Assembly (NCBI GenBank): GCA_013298545.1
Contig: JAAFIA010000028.1
Span: 1-50,772 of the forward strand
DNA from: Bacteroidota bacterium
GTDB taxonomy: Bacteria > Bacteroidota > Bacteroidia > Palsa-965
Reading direction: 5' to 3'
Length of the DNA stretch: 50,772 nucleotides
The stretch's first letter is position 1. Each line of letters opens with the position of its first letter. Shown here in pieces: positions 17,467 to 27,113 of the stretch. Below the pieces are notes generated by a model. That model was given only the letters and a program-made list of their open reading frames with translations, did not search any database and was not told where the DNA came from. The translations under genes and the position numbers were made by a program.

Positions 17467-17502
17467 AACAAAAAAAGCGACATGCCTAACACATCGCTTT
17501 TA
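17467..17502 (-). terminator. Terminator of the LRR gene; right (inverted) copy of the repeated hairpin
   Basis: On the minus strand AAAAGCGA pairs with TCGCTTTT and a run of seven T follows. Read on that strand it is almost identical to the terminator at 15428-15466 (about 32 bases with one mismatch and one indel), loop included. Confidence 0.75.
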
Positions 17503-17507
17503 CCTTC

Positions 17508-18152
17508 TTACTGATTGCATTTACAAGGCGGCGAAAAATAAACCGTTGTGCCAGGAAGCATCGCGCGAATACGATTTTGCTGATCTTGGTTGATGAGAAT
17601 CACGCGCAAATCGAGCACTTTTAACGTTCCACTCAGTTGCTTCAATTCCTCTGGAAACATCGAAAGGTCGTTGCTCCACAAATCCAGTATTTCTAATTTT
17701 TTCAATTTCCCAATCTGCGGCGGCAACGCAACCAATTCGTTTTGGTTGATGTTCAAAATTTTCAAATTGCTCAAGTCGCCAATCTCGCGCGGCAATCCTT
17801 GTATTTTATTCTTCGACAAAATCAAAACTTGCAAATTGTGCAACATGCCAATCGAATCAGAAACCTCCTCGATTTGATTTTTCGTCAAATCCAAATACTG
17901 CAAATTCGGAAACAAATACACTTCTTTCGGAATAGACTTTAAGCGCTGTTTCCGCAACGACAATTTCACCACCTGCTCCGGATTTTTCATGGCCTCTTCA
18001 ATGCTTGTAAACTCACGCATCGTATCTAAGGCAATGGAATCGTAAAGTGGTAAAATCACGGTAGGCACTTCAACTGGCCCTTGTGCCGAAAGGTTGAACG
18101 CCACAAAAAGTGGCAGCAACAAAAGCCATTTAATTTTTGGGGATAGTTTCAT
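17508..18152 (-). CDS. Secreted leucine-rich repeat protein
   Basis: 214 residues. A signal peptide (MKLSPKIKWLLLLPLFVAFN, cleavage near LSAQ) is followed by about five leucine-rich repeats of 23 residues (for example LQYLDLTKNQIEEVSDSIG, LQVLILSKNKIQGLPREIG and LKILNINQNELVALPPQIG), and a C-terminal cap with CKCNQ. The repeats are of the LxxLxLxxNxLxxLPxxIG type used for protein binding. Partner and role are unknown; location is periplasm or surface. It overlaps the end of ribF by 23 bases and is likely co-transcribed with it. Confidence 0.88.
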   Translation of the reverse strand: MKLSPKIKWLLLLPLFVAFNLSAQGPVEVPTVILPLYDSIALDTMREFTSIEEAMKNPEQVVKLSLRKQRLKSIPKEVYLFPNLQYLDLTKNQIEEVSDSIGMLHNLQVLILSKNKIQGLPREIGDLSNLKILNINQNELVALPPQIGKLKKLEILDLWSNDLSMFPEELKQLSGTLKVLDLRVILINQDQQNRIRAMLPGTTVYFSPPCKCNQ

Positions 18153-19074
18153 TGGTCAGTATGTTCAAAGTCTGTTCACGATCGGTATGCAATTGCGCTT
18201 TCAGCGCATCTAGATTTTCAAATTTTTTCTCGTCCCGCAAACGCGTTGCAAAACGCAATCCGATTTGTTCGCCATACAAATCGCCCTCAAAATTCAGCAC
18301 ATGCACTTCGAGTGTACGATGCACACCATCAACCGTCGGGCGCATTCCGATATTCATCATAGCAGGCCACAAGGTATTTTTGATGCTTACCCAAACGGCG
18401 TAAACACCATCAGCCGGTATTAACTTATACGCATCAAGCACTTGAAGGTTTGCCGTTGGAAAACCGATGGTACGACCCAACTGACGACCTTTCACCACAG
18501 TTCCCGAAAGCGGATACGCATAGCCCAACAAATGATTTGCCGTTGAAACATCGCCGGTATGAATCGCATTTCGGATTTTGGTTGAACTCACTTCGACATG
18601 ATCCACTTCGTGTGCCGGTATTTCTTCCACTTCAAATCCATAAACCGGGCCAAACTGCCGCAAATGCTCAAAACTACCTTCACGGTCGCGGCCAAAATGA
18701 TGATCGTAACCAATGACCAAACGTTCTGTGCGGAATTTCTTCACCAGCACATCTTCCACAAAAGCACGCGAATCAAGCATCGAAAATTCCCGCGTAAACG
18801 GATGAATCACCAAATGGTCAATTCCGGCCTGTTCCAGTAAAGCGATTTTCTCGGCCTGCGTATTCAGCAAAACCTGTTTCCGGTCGGGAAATAAAACCAT
18901 ACGCGGATGCGGGAAAAAGGTCAACAAAATCGTTTCGCCCCCCACCCGCACGGCCGTCTCACGCAAACGCGCAATAATTTGACGATGCCCCGCATGGACA
19001 CCATCAAACGTTCCAGTTGTTACAACTGGATGGGCCACCGCCCCAATTTCATCAATGTGGTAATAGACGTTCAC
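18130..19074 (-). CDS. ribF: Bifunctional riboflavin kinase / FMN adenylyltransferase
   Basis: 314 residues, the usual length. It converts riboflavin to FMN and FMN to FAD in the cytosol. The N-terminal adenylyltransferase half shows the nucleotidyl-transferase pattern TGTFDGVHAGHRQII (HxGH at about 28) and the late motif VSSTKIRNAI. The C-terminal kinase half shows GRTIGFPTANL, MNIGMRPTVDG and LEVHVLNFEGDLYG. The gene precedes the LRR gene with a 23-base overlap and is divergent from atpD across about 250 bases. Confidence 0.96.
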   Translation of the reverse strand: MNVYYHIDEIGAVAHPVVTTGTFDGVHAGHRQIIARLRETAVRVGGETILLTFFPHPRMVLFPDRKQVLLNTQAEKIALLEQAGIDHLVIHPFTREFSMLDSRAFVEDVLVKKFRTERLVIGYDHHFGRDREGSFEHLRQFGPVYGFEVEEIPAHEVDHVEVSSTKIRNAIHTGDVSTANHLLGYAYPLSGTVVKGRQLGRTIGFPTANLQVLDAYKLIPADGVYAVWVSIKNTLWPAMMNIGMRPTVDGVHRTLEVHVLNFEGDLYGEQIGLRFATRLRDEKKFENLDALKAQLHTDREQTLNILTNETIPKN

Positions 19075-19278
19075 AAATTTGCCGCAGTAAATGTAGAAAG
19101 TTCCACCTATTCCTTACCCGTATATTTCAACTTCAAGACGAAAAAACACCTAAAAGTGGCCCAGAAACTTCAAATAAACCACCAAACCCAATACCACAAA
19201 GCGATTCAACCCATTTTAGCCCCTCGCCAAAATAAGTTTCGCTCATTTTATTAACACAACAGCATTATTTCCCGATAA

Positions 19279-20826
<1,548 letters not shown>

Positions 20827-20828
20827 GT

Positions 20829-21065
20829 ATGCTACTCGAAATCATCACCCCCGACAAAAAACTCTTTACGGGCGAAATCAAATCGGTATCGCTGCCCGGA
20901 CTTGACGGCTCATTCGGCGTTTTGAACAAACACGCTGCTATGATTTCGGCACTCAAGAAAGGACGTATCAAGGTGATTGATGCACAACAGCAAACACAAA
21001 CATTTGATATTAATGGCGGTGTTGCTGAAGTTTTCCAAAACAAAATCATCGTTTTGGCCGAGTAA
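20829..21065 (+). CDS. atpC: F1Fo ATP synthase subunit epsilon (short form)
   Basis: 78 residues. It corresponds only to the N-terminal beta-sandwich of epsilon (LLEIITPDKKLFTGEI, LPGLDGSFGVLNKHAAMISAL, FDINGGVAEVFQNKI). The C-terminal helical hairpin that in other bacteria inhibits ATP hydrolysis is absent, so epsilon-type inhibition by that hairpin is not expected. Short epsilon subunits are usual in Bacteroidota. It is co-transcribed with atpD. Confidence 0.95.
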   Translation: MLLEIITPDKKLFTGEIKSVSLPGLDGSFGVLNKHAAMISALKKGRIKVIDAQQQTQTFDINGGVAEVFQNKIIVLAE

Positions 21066-21086
21066 TTCGCATTCATCTTTTTTCAT

Positions 21087-21123
21087 AAAAAACCTTCCGT
21101 TTCTAATGCGAAGGTTTTTTTTA
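21087..21123 (+). terminator. Terminator of atpDC
   Basis: AAAAAACCTTC pairs with GAAGGTTTTTT around a loop of about 11 bases, followed by further T. It begins 21 bases after the atpC stop. Confidence 0.85.
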
Positions 21124-21156
21124 TGTTGTTATCGCCAGAAATATAGTGTCTCAAAT

Positions 21157-21424
21157 CCGCGCGGGAATGCGGGAAGGGAAAAGCGACTCACTTTTTAGAC
21201 ATGAGACAAGAGATTTGAGACATGAGACGGCGTAGGAAAATGCGCAAAAAAAGTCTCACGTCTCATGTCTCTTGTCCGCGCGGGAATGCGGGAAGGGAAA
21301 AGCGACTCACTTTTTAGACATGAGACAAGAAATTTGAGACATGAGACGGCGTAGGAAAATGCGCAAAAAAAGTCTCATGTCTCTTGTCTCTTGTCTCATG
21401 TCCGCGCGGGAATGCGGGAAGAAA
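21157..21424. repeat. Tandem direct repeat (119 and 126 bp units plus a partial third) with internal inverted repeats
   Basis: CCGCGCGGGAATGCGGGAAG occurs at 21157, 21276 and 21402. The first two units are nearly identical throughout; the third is only the first 20-odd bases. Within each unit GAGACATGAGAC (minor variants) is later followed by GTCTCATGTCTC, so the unit can fold into a long hairpin. It fills most of the 379-base gap between atpC and the SRPBCC gene; no gene is seen in the gap. It does not resemble CRISPR (no short spacers) or a known insertion sequence. Confidence 0.85.
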
Positions 21425-21444
21425 AAAGTAGCTCTCCAACGCAA

Positions 21445-21903
21445 TCAACTCTCCAGCATTCCTTTCAATTTCTCCAAATACCTTTTCATCCTTGGCTTAT
21501 ACCACATCCGTACAAAAACAGCAGGCGGCTCAACCGGAAGAATCTGTTTTAGATTATCTAGCGTAAACGAAAGCTGAACCGTAATCTTCGATTTTCCTTC
21601 GCTTACCAATTCAATACTGCGAATGCAATGCACCCACGTTGGATGCGAAGGTTGCGTTTCGATTTCGAATACATGCGGATGATCGAGTCGTTTAATTTCG
21701 ACGGGCGTTACTATTTTAAAAAAACGATAAATACGAATGTGCTCGGTTATCACACACCCCACCGCACTCCCACCGCTCACATCCATCCGCTCAACCTCCG
21801 CGCGCCACGCATGATCGTTCCGCAAATCGCTCACATAAGCATATACACGCTCCGGCGATACATGGATTTCAATGGATGCAACAAGTTGAATACGCTGCGA
21901 CAT
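21445..21903 (-). CDS. SRPBCC-fold (polyketide cyclase/START-like) protein
   Basis: 152 residues, no signal peptide. The pattern is that of the SRPBCC fold: an opening strand LVASIEIHVSPERVYAYVSD, a helix with HAWRAEVERMDV, central strands, and a long C-terminal helix (MWYKPRMKRYLEKLKGMLES). Members bind small hydrophobic ligands in a deep pocket; the ligand cannot be told here. It follows the Ter operon on the same strand but is separated by a strong terminator at 21935-21969, so it is probably not part of it. The 3' end lies beside the tandem repeat. Confidence 0.85.
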   Translation of the reverse strand: MSQRIQLVASIEIHVSPERVYAYVSDLRNDHAWRAEVERMDVSGGSAVGCVITEHIRIYRFFKIVTPVEIKRLDHPHVFEIETQPSHPTWVHCIRSIELVSEGKSKITVQLSFTLDNLKQILPVEPPAVFVRMWYKPRMKRYLEKLKGMLES

Positions 21904-21934
21904 ATTTCCCTTTTTTAGTTCGCGTTTTCGTTAT

Positions 21935-21969
21935 AAAAAAAATGCCTGAGCAAATCACTCAGGCATTTT
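21935..21969 (-). terminator. Terminator of the Ter operon
   Basis: On the minus strand AAAATGCCTGAG pairs exactly with CTCAGGCATTTT around TGATTTG, followed by a run of T. It starts nine bases after the terC-like stop and closes the ten-gene operon. Confidence 0.85.
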
Positions 21970-21977
21970 CAATTTCG

Positions 21978-22760
21978 TTATTCGGCACTACCGCTTCCAC
22001 GTTTGGGCCAATTCAATAATGTACTTGTCAATAACGGAACAAAGAAAATCGCTACCGTCAAGATCGAAGTTCCCCAATCAGCAGCATGACTTCCTAAAAA
22101 CTTGCTGAACGCTTGATCGGGATAAAAATGTTCGTACAACGACAACAACAATTTCAAGCCAAGCACTGCGATAACCACAAAGGCTGCCGTTTCCAGAAAT
22201 GGATATTTTTCCATCAGTTTGACAAACGCTTGCGCAACAAAACGCATCGCTAAAATGCCGATGAATACACCAATCCAAATCAGAATCAGATTCTCGCTAA
22301 ACGCAACCGCTGCAAATACGTTATCAATTGAAAAAGCCATATCCATCAATTCGACCAACGCAACCGTTGCCCAGAAATTTCCAAACGCACCAATCGTTGC
22401 CCGATACAACCAATTTCCTTTTTTATCCAATACATCATCATCTTTACTTTCCGTCTGTTTCCCTTTATACCAATCGTAAACCAAATACAAAAGGTATAAA
22501 CCACCCAACGGTTTCAAAAACCAAAACTGAATCAGGAAACCTGCAAACAAAAGTGCTAAACCACGAAACACATACGCCCCAATAATGCCATAACGCAAAG
22601 CCTTGTTGCGCTGCTCGCCCGGTAAATCCATAACCATCGTAGCCAGAACCGCAGCATTATCAACCGACAATAAACTTTCGATGACAATCAAATTGCCAAT
22701 GATCGCTAAGGCCGTCATCGGTTGGTTCACGATTTCTTGTAACTGTGCAGCTATATCCAT
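21978..22760 (-). CDS. TerC-family integral membrane protein
   Basis: 260 residues, about seven to nine membrane helices. The two internally related halves carry the family's acidic motifs: ESLLSVDNAAVLATM (about 28-42) and ELMDMAFSIDNVFAAVAF (about 137-154), where the E/S-x-D-N residues sit within helices and probably bind a metal ion. TerC proteins are thought to act as metal (often manganese) exporters and as membrane anchors for TerD-type complexes. It is the last gene of the Ter operon, 41 bases after the kinase gene. A cytoplasmic loop rich in Lys and Asp separates the halves. Confidence 0.92.
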   Translation of the reverse strand: MDIAAQLQEIVNQPMTALAIIGNLIVIESLLSVDNAAVLATMVMDLPGEQRNKALRYGIIGAYVFRGLALLFAGFLIQFWFLKPLGGLYLLYLVYDWYKGKQTESKDDDVLDKKGNWLYRATIGAFGNFWATVALVELMDMAFSIDNVFAAVAFSENLILIWIGVFIGILAMRFVAQAFVKLMEKYPFLETAAFVVIAVLGLKLLLSLYEHFYPDQAFSKFLGSHAADWGTSILTVAIFFVPLLTSTLLNWPKRGSGSAE

Positions 22761-22801
22761 AAATGGTGTTTGTTTTAGATGATGGTAAAAGTACGATGAA
22801 T

Positions 22802-24319
22802 TTAGTTAGCCACCAGTTGCACAATGATCAATCGACCACCGGCTTCTGTTGATAATAAGATCTTTTTTCCTTCGGTCAATTCAACCGCCGAACCAATCGG
22901 AATTTCTTTATCCTCACTCACATCTTTCAACGATGTCAGTGTTTGATTGATCAATTGCCATTTGCCGCCGTGAAACACAAAATAACCAACTGGTTTTACT
23001 TGCTCTGCCGTTAATTTTTCGTTCGGAAAAATGCTGCGGTTTACATGCCACGGATACAAATACTGATTGTTGTAAACCATCAAGCGTTGATTTTCTAAAC
23101 CAAACTGGCCATCCGGTTTTTTGTAATACAAATTCAGCACAGGCAACTGGCCGCGATACGGCGTTCCGCAAAACGGACAAACTGGCTTCGTTGTATTCGC
23201 AAACACAAACCATTTCTGATCGCACATGGTATTTTGGCAAGGCTGCATCAAATCAACCGTTTTAATCAAGGCCGATTCCCAATCGTCAGCCGTTGGTCGT
23301 GCCGAAGGATTTTGCAAGCCATCAATAAATGCCTTGTTGAATAAATCCGTCAAATAGGGGCCGCAAATCGTATAAGGAATTTTGTTTACGTCAGCCCAAG
23401 GCAAATGCGTTGGTTTCACTTGATTCAATTTCGGGCGATTGCTCAAATCGGTAGGATGCTCTACAAACAAAGCTTTAGAACCCATGCCCAACTCTTCATC
23501 CTTCTGCGGATCGGTATCGTGAATTTTTCCACCACGCAACGGATGACGGTACAACAAATACATATAAATCATCACCGCCAACGCATGCCGATCGGTAGCA
23601 ATACTTGGCAATTTCCGGTTCGGATCGGTTTTGCCCAAATGCTTCGTTGACATCACTTCCGGCGCAATAAAATCAGGCGTTCCAATCACGTCTGGCGCAA
23701 ATTTGCCGGGCACAACCAAGCCATCAATATCAATGATTGCCGCGCGTCCAGAAGATGGATCTATCAACACATTTTTGTACGACAAATCCGAATGCGCCAA
23801 TCCTGCCGAGTGCATCCGACGCACCGCACGACTGATTTTAATACACACTAAAAAATATTTGAACCAATCGCCTAATTCCGATTTGTCTAAATGCAATTTA
23901 AAACTCTTGCTGCGAAACTGCGCCGATGCAAACCATTTGCCCTCTTTCTCTTTTCCACGAATCGACGAGATTTGATTGCCAGAAGGATTGTAACCCGTTT
24001 GAAAGAAAAAATGTTTTTGATATGTAGGCACAACAATTCCCGTGCGGCCATTGTATTCAACCATATCGTAAGGCCAACAAAACAAATCTTTCCAATAATC
24101 GCCACCAGCCTGATTGAAAATGCGTTCGCGGTAATTCTTCACGATATTCGTCAAACGCTCTTTGGAATTAAAGTCTTGCTTGTCGCGAAAAAAGGCAACC
24201 ACATACGAACGGTCCGGCGCGAAATAAACATCCTTCATGCCGCCCTGCATCGGCGAACCATCGTCAACAAACTGATACGATTTTCCCTCTTGCGATTTTA
24301 CAGTTATTGTTTTGCTCAT
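22802..24319 (-). CDS. Atypical protein kinase with zinc ribbon (Ter-associated kinase)
   Basis: 505 residues, cytosolic. The kinase domain (about 20-350) has a glycine-rich loop GGMKDVYFA, the catalytic loop AHSDLSYKNVLID (HxDLSxxN) and IIDIDGL in place of DFG. The expected beta-3 VAxK lysine is not obvious (VVAFFRDK). A zinc ribbon follows (MCDQKW, then CPFCGTPYRG, about 365-395), and the last 110 residues are beta-rich and end in a strand pattern that recalls FHA domains (weak). Kinase, PP2C phosphatase and TerY-type vWA genes in one operon match the published Ter 'TerY-P' triad. It starts two bases after the phosphatase gene. Confidence 0.88.
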   Translation of the reverse strand: MSKTITVKSQEGKSYQFVDDGSPMQGGMKDVYFAPDRSYVVAFFRDKQDFNSKERLTNIVKNYRERIFNQAGGDYWKDLFCWPYDMVEYNGRTGIVVPTYQKHFFFQTGYNPSGNQISSIRGKEKEGKWFASAQFRSKSFKLHLDKSELGDWFKYFLVCIKISRAVRRMHSAGLAHSDLSYKNVLIDPSSGRAAIIDIDGLVVPGKFAPDVIGTPDFIAPEVMSTKHLGKTDPNRKLPSIATDRHALAVMIYMYLLYRHPLRGGKIHDTDPQKDEELGMGSKALFVEHPTDLSNRPKLNQVKPTHLPWADVNKIPYTICGPYLTDLFNKAFIDGLQNPSARPTADDWESALIKTVDLMQPCQNTMCDQKWFVFANTTKPVCPFCGTPYRGQLPVLNLYYKKPDGQFGLENQRLMVYNNQYLYPWHVNRSIFPNEKLTAEQVKPVGYFVFHGGKWQLINQTLTSLKDVSEDKEIPIGSAVELTEGKKILLSTEAGGRLIIVQLVAN

Positions 24320-24321
24320 GG

Positions 24322-25722
24322 CTAATAAAGAATTGCAATCGTTCGATCATCGTGATTTCCCGGACTCCAAAAATCCAGCCACGCCATCAATTGTTCTTCC
24401 ACCAACTCGGGCGAAGCAGAAAAATCAACCACACAACCATCATTATTTTTTCCACCCAAATCGGCCCACAACTCATTCCATTTTTCAACCCGATTTAAAT
24501 TCGCATCCGTCTGAAATTTCGGATCCGTAATCCCGTCCGTCATCAACACCAAAGCCGTAAAATCTTCCACAATTTTGTAGCGAATACGACTCACGTATGC
24601 ATTGTCAGCAAAAATATCCGACATGGTTAAAAAACGCGTCTGCCCTGCAAATTCGCCGCTGTCGGGCGTTCCCAACACAGCAACTTCATTTTTGGGCTGA
24701 TGGTATAAACCAATTCCACCATCGCCAACCCAAAACGAAGCCGTTACAAATCGGCTGTTGAATTGTTTGACAAAAGAAAAAATCAAGGTTGTAGAATAAT
24801 CCCGCATATCAGCACCATTGGCCGTAGCTTCTTCCCGAATTTTCCCTTGTGCCTGAAATGCCGCTTTGCCAATATGCTCTAAAAAAAACGCACTCAATTT
24901 TTTTTGATTCTCCTCCGATTCTTCCGCAATGTAACTTACGACCAACGTATCTGCTGCCGAAAATAATTTCGCATCCATCGTTTTGAAAAAATCTACAGCG
25001 GTTTGGCAAGCAATCTCCGAACCTTTGCGGCTATACTTTGCCGAACCAGCACCATCCGCTACCGCAACAACTCCCCAACCCGTTTCCTCGTTGAAATACG
25101 CATCAAAACCATCGTCCCGAAATTTCCCTTCATGCTCGTGGCTGCGCCCGCGCTTAGACGCCAGCACAACCGTATGCGAGCCAAACGCAACATGGGCCGA
25201 AGCAGCATCTGGCTTCCAGTATGGATCGGTTGTATCGGAATTCAATTTCTTCCACAACGATTTTGGATCGGGATTGATGATCAGCCTGATTTCTTTGCTG
25301 TGCATCGGTTGTTCACTTCCTTTGATTTGAAACTGAAGCGTCAACACATATTCGCCTTGCTCGGCCAAGGTTCCCGAAATCGTATGGTTCTCTTTCGAGA
25401 ATGTTAGCCCCGTTTGCTCCGGCACAAGCAATTCGTAATCGCCAATTTCGGAAAGCGGTTCTTTTGAAAAATCAAACGTAAACGTATAATTTTTCCCTGC
25501 CATGCCATTGGGTAAAACCACATGCAAAGCTTTCACATCTTCGACAAGTGCTTTTTGTTTCCACAAATCCAACATCGTTTGTTGTGCTTTTAAAATAGAT
25601 TGATACGCTGCAACCGTCGCTTCATCGTTGACGTAAGCATCGAGCAAAATCGCATGATGCTTCGCAACCGTTATTTTGTATTTTCCAAAAAGAGCAAGCG
25701 TGTATTCTTTTACCTGACTCAT
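24322..25722 (-). CDS. PP2C-type phosphatase with N-terminal Ig-like domain (Ter-associated)
   Basis: 466 residues, no signal peptide. After an N-terminal helical region, residues about 65-155 form an Ig-like domain of the He_PIG type (TGLTFSKENHTISGTLAEQG). The PP2C phosphatase domain follows (about 180-466) with the metal-binding motifs VVAVADGAGSAKYSRKGSEI, DYSTTLIF, WVGDGGIGLY, LVLMTDGITD and the terminal NHDDRTIAIL. It should remove phosphate from Ser/Thr, opposing the kinase encoded two bases downstream; the vWA gene ends two bases upstream. An Ig-like domain in a protein without an export signal is unusual. Confidence 0.92.
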   Translation of the reverse strand: MSQVKEYTLALFGKYKITVAKHHAILLDAYVNDEATVAAYQSILKAQQTMLDLWKQKALVEDVKALHVVLPNGMAGKNYTFTFDFSKEPLSEIGDYELLVPEQTGLTFSKENHTISGTLAEQGEYVLTLQFQIKGSEQPMHSKEIRLIINPDPKSLWKKLNSDTTDPYWKPDAASAHVAFGSHTVVLASKRGRSHEHEGKFRDDGFDAYFNEETGWGVVAVADGAGSAKYSRKGSEIACQTAVDFFKTMDAKLFSAADTLVVSYIAEESEENQKKLSAFFLEHIGKAAFQAQGKIREEATANGADMRDYSTTLIFSFVKQFNSRFVTASFWVGDGGIGLYHQPKNEVAVLGTPDSGEFAGQTRFLTMSDIFADNAYVSRIRYKIVEDFTALVLMTDGITDPKFQTDANLNRVEKWNELWADLGGKNNDGCVVDFSASPELVEEQLMAWLDFWSPGNHDDRTIAILY

Positions 25723-25724
25723 CG

Positions 25725-26789
25725 TTATCCTTGTGTACGGTTGATGTTGATCGGATCGTTGCTGCCACTAAATCCGTATTCGCCCTGATTGCCGCACCAC
25801 GGACAGGTTGTAAATTTTTCATTGCCTACACAATGCAATTTCCCGCAACGACAAACCGCAAAACCGTATTGATTTCCGCACGATGGGCAAGCCGGAAAAC
25901 CAACCAATTCATCGGTACTTACTTTGCTGCTCACACTCGCATCTGACGAAAATTCAAAATACGAATTATCAACCGGAAACGCGCCCACCAAGCGATACGA
26001 CAAGGTGCTGATGTCTAAATCGCGCAAATCGGATTGCTGCGAATCGCGGCGGTATTTGATGAGGTACGGCTTTTTTGTGTTTTGACATTTCGCTGCAAAT
26101 ACGGCAAAATTGGAATCAATATATCCTTTGTTCGGAACAGGCTTGTTGTCAAAATCAACTTTTGAAATAACGTCGCTGTTTGTTTTGGCCAGATCAAAAC
26201 CTGAACCGTTATTGTCAACGCTTTCGCTGCTCGATTTGATCGAAGCCGTTACCCAGCGGAAAAATTCTTTGTACGATTGTGCCGATGTATTTTTAAACAA
26301 CAAGACATGCTCGGTCAATTCGCGCAGCAAATGCAAATCGGTTTCGGCACCAAACGAAACGGCAACCAAATTGCATTGATTTTGCCAGTTGGTTTTCCAT
26401 TCTTTAATGGCGGCAGAAGTATCGTCTGTCGGAACACCATCGGTAAACAAAAAAACAATGGGTTTCCAATCGCCTTTTTGTTCTGATGTTGTTTTGATCA
26501 AATTGCGGCGCATTTCGTACATGAGATGCCCCAAGCCATTGCCAAGCGATGTTCCGCCACCAATCGGGAAACGTGGTGGATAGAAACTGATAATTTCCTG
26601 AAGCGGCACAAGTGTGCGCGATTGTCCGGCAAAAACCAAAATAGACACATACACCGTTTCCAGCGCATACGGATCAGATTTTAATTCTTTGATGATGGTG
26701 GCCAAACCTTCTTCAACCAATTGAATTTGTTCGCCAACCATCGACTCTGATACATCGATCAGAAAGAAAATAGGAAGTCGTCTCATCAT
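25725..26789 (-). CDS. TerY-type vWA protein with C-terminal TerY-C zinc-binding domain
   Basis: 354 residues; the second Met (26786) matches the start of its two paralogues (MRRLP) and may be the true start. The vWA domain (1-200) has an intact MIDAS: DVSES, the Thr in GGGTSLG and the Asp in FTDGVPTD. A middle beta region (about 225-300) leads to a Cys-rich tail with four CxxC-like knuckles (CPSC, CRCGKLHC, CPWC), fitting the TerY-C metal-binding domain. It is the partner of the phosphatase and kinase downstream. Metal-dependent assembly of the phospho-signalling trio is an inference. The other two vWA proteins of the operon lack this tail. Confidence 0.92.
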   Translation of the reverse strand: MMRRLPIFFLIDVSESMVGEQIQLVEEGLATIIKELKSDPYALETVYVSILVFAGQSRTLVPLQEIISFYPPRFPIGGGTSLGNGLGHLMYEMRRNLIKTTSEQKGDWKPIVFLFTDGVPTDDTSAAIKEWKTNWQNQCNLVAVSFGAETDLHLLRELTEHVLLFKNTSAQSYKEFFRWVTASIKSSSESVDNNGSGFDLAKTNSDVISKVDFDNKPVPNKGYIDSNFAVFAAKCQNTKKPYLIKYRRDSQQSDLRDLDISTLSYRLVGAFPVDNSYFEFSSDASVSSKVSTDELVGFPACPSCGNQYGFAVCRCGKLHCVGNEKFTTCPWCGNQGEYGFSGSNDPININRTQG

Positions 26790-26854
26790 GACAGCACGGT
26801 GTTTTTATGAAACATGAACACACGAAGTGTTCTGATTTTTTTATGTGTTGCCGA

Positions 26855-27112
26855 TTACCGAAACAAGCCGTAAAGCATGAGCAGAATAATCAGCAAGAGC
26901 AATTGCGACATATCGACGGCTAGTCCGTAACCAACTTGAGCAGGTTTCATAAACTTGCGAAAGAAATTGAGAATCGGACTAAATACGCGATCGAAAAAAT
27001 TAAAGATCGATTTGTATTGATTGGCGAGGCGGTCTTTGTGCGGCAAGAGTTTGGAATACAAAAACAAACCAACAATAGCAGCATACACCAATAAATGGAG
27101 CAAGAATTTCAT
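26855..27112 (-). CDS. Small membrane protein, YggT-like
   Basis: 85 residues with hydrophobic helices at both ends (LLHLLVYAAIVGLFLYS and LAVDMSQLLLLIILLMLYGL) around an amphipathic middle. The phrase SPILNFFRKFMKP followed by a helix starting D-x-S resembles one YggT repeat (P-x-L-x-x-x-R, then D-x-S-P), but the match is weak. It lies in the middle of the Ter operon, one base after the preceding vWA gene, so it may tether the Ter complex to the membrane. The 65 bases after it contain a small GAACAC/GTGTTC hairpin (26816-26832). Confidence 0.72.
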   Translation of the reverse strand: MKFLLHLLVYAAIVGLFLYSKLLPHKDRLANQYKSIFNFFDRVFSPILNFFRKFMKPAQVGYGLAVDMSQLLLLIILLMLYGLFR

Positions 27113-27113
27113 A

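Noticed and set aside
21157-21424. CRISPR array
   Set aside because: Units of 119-126 bp repeat throughout with no unique spacers, and no cas genes are present.
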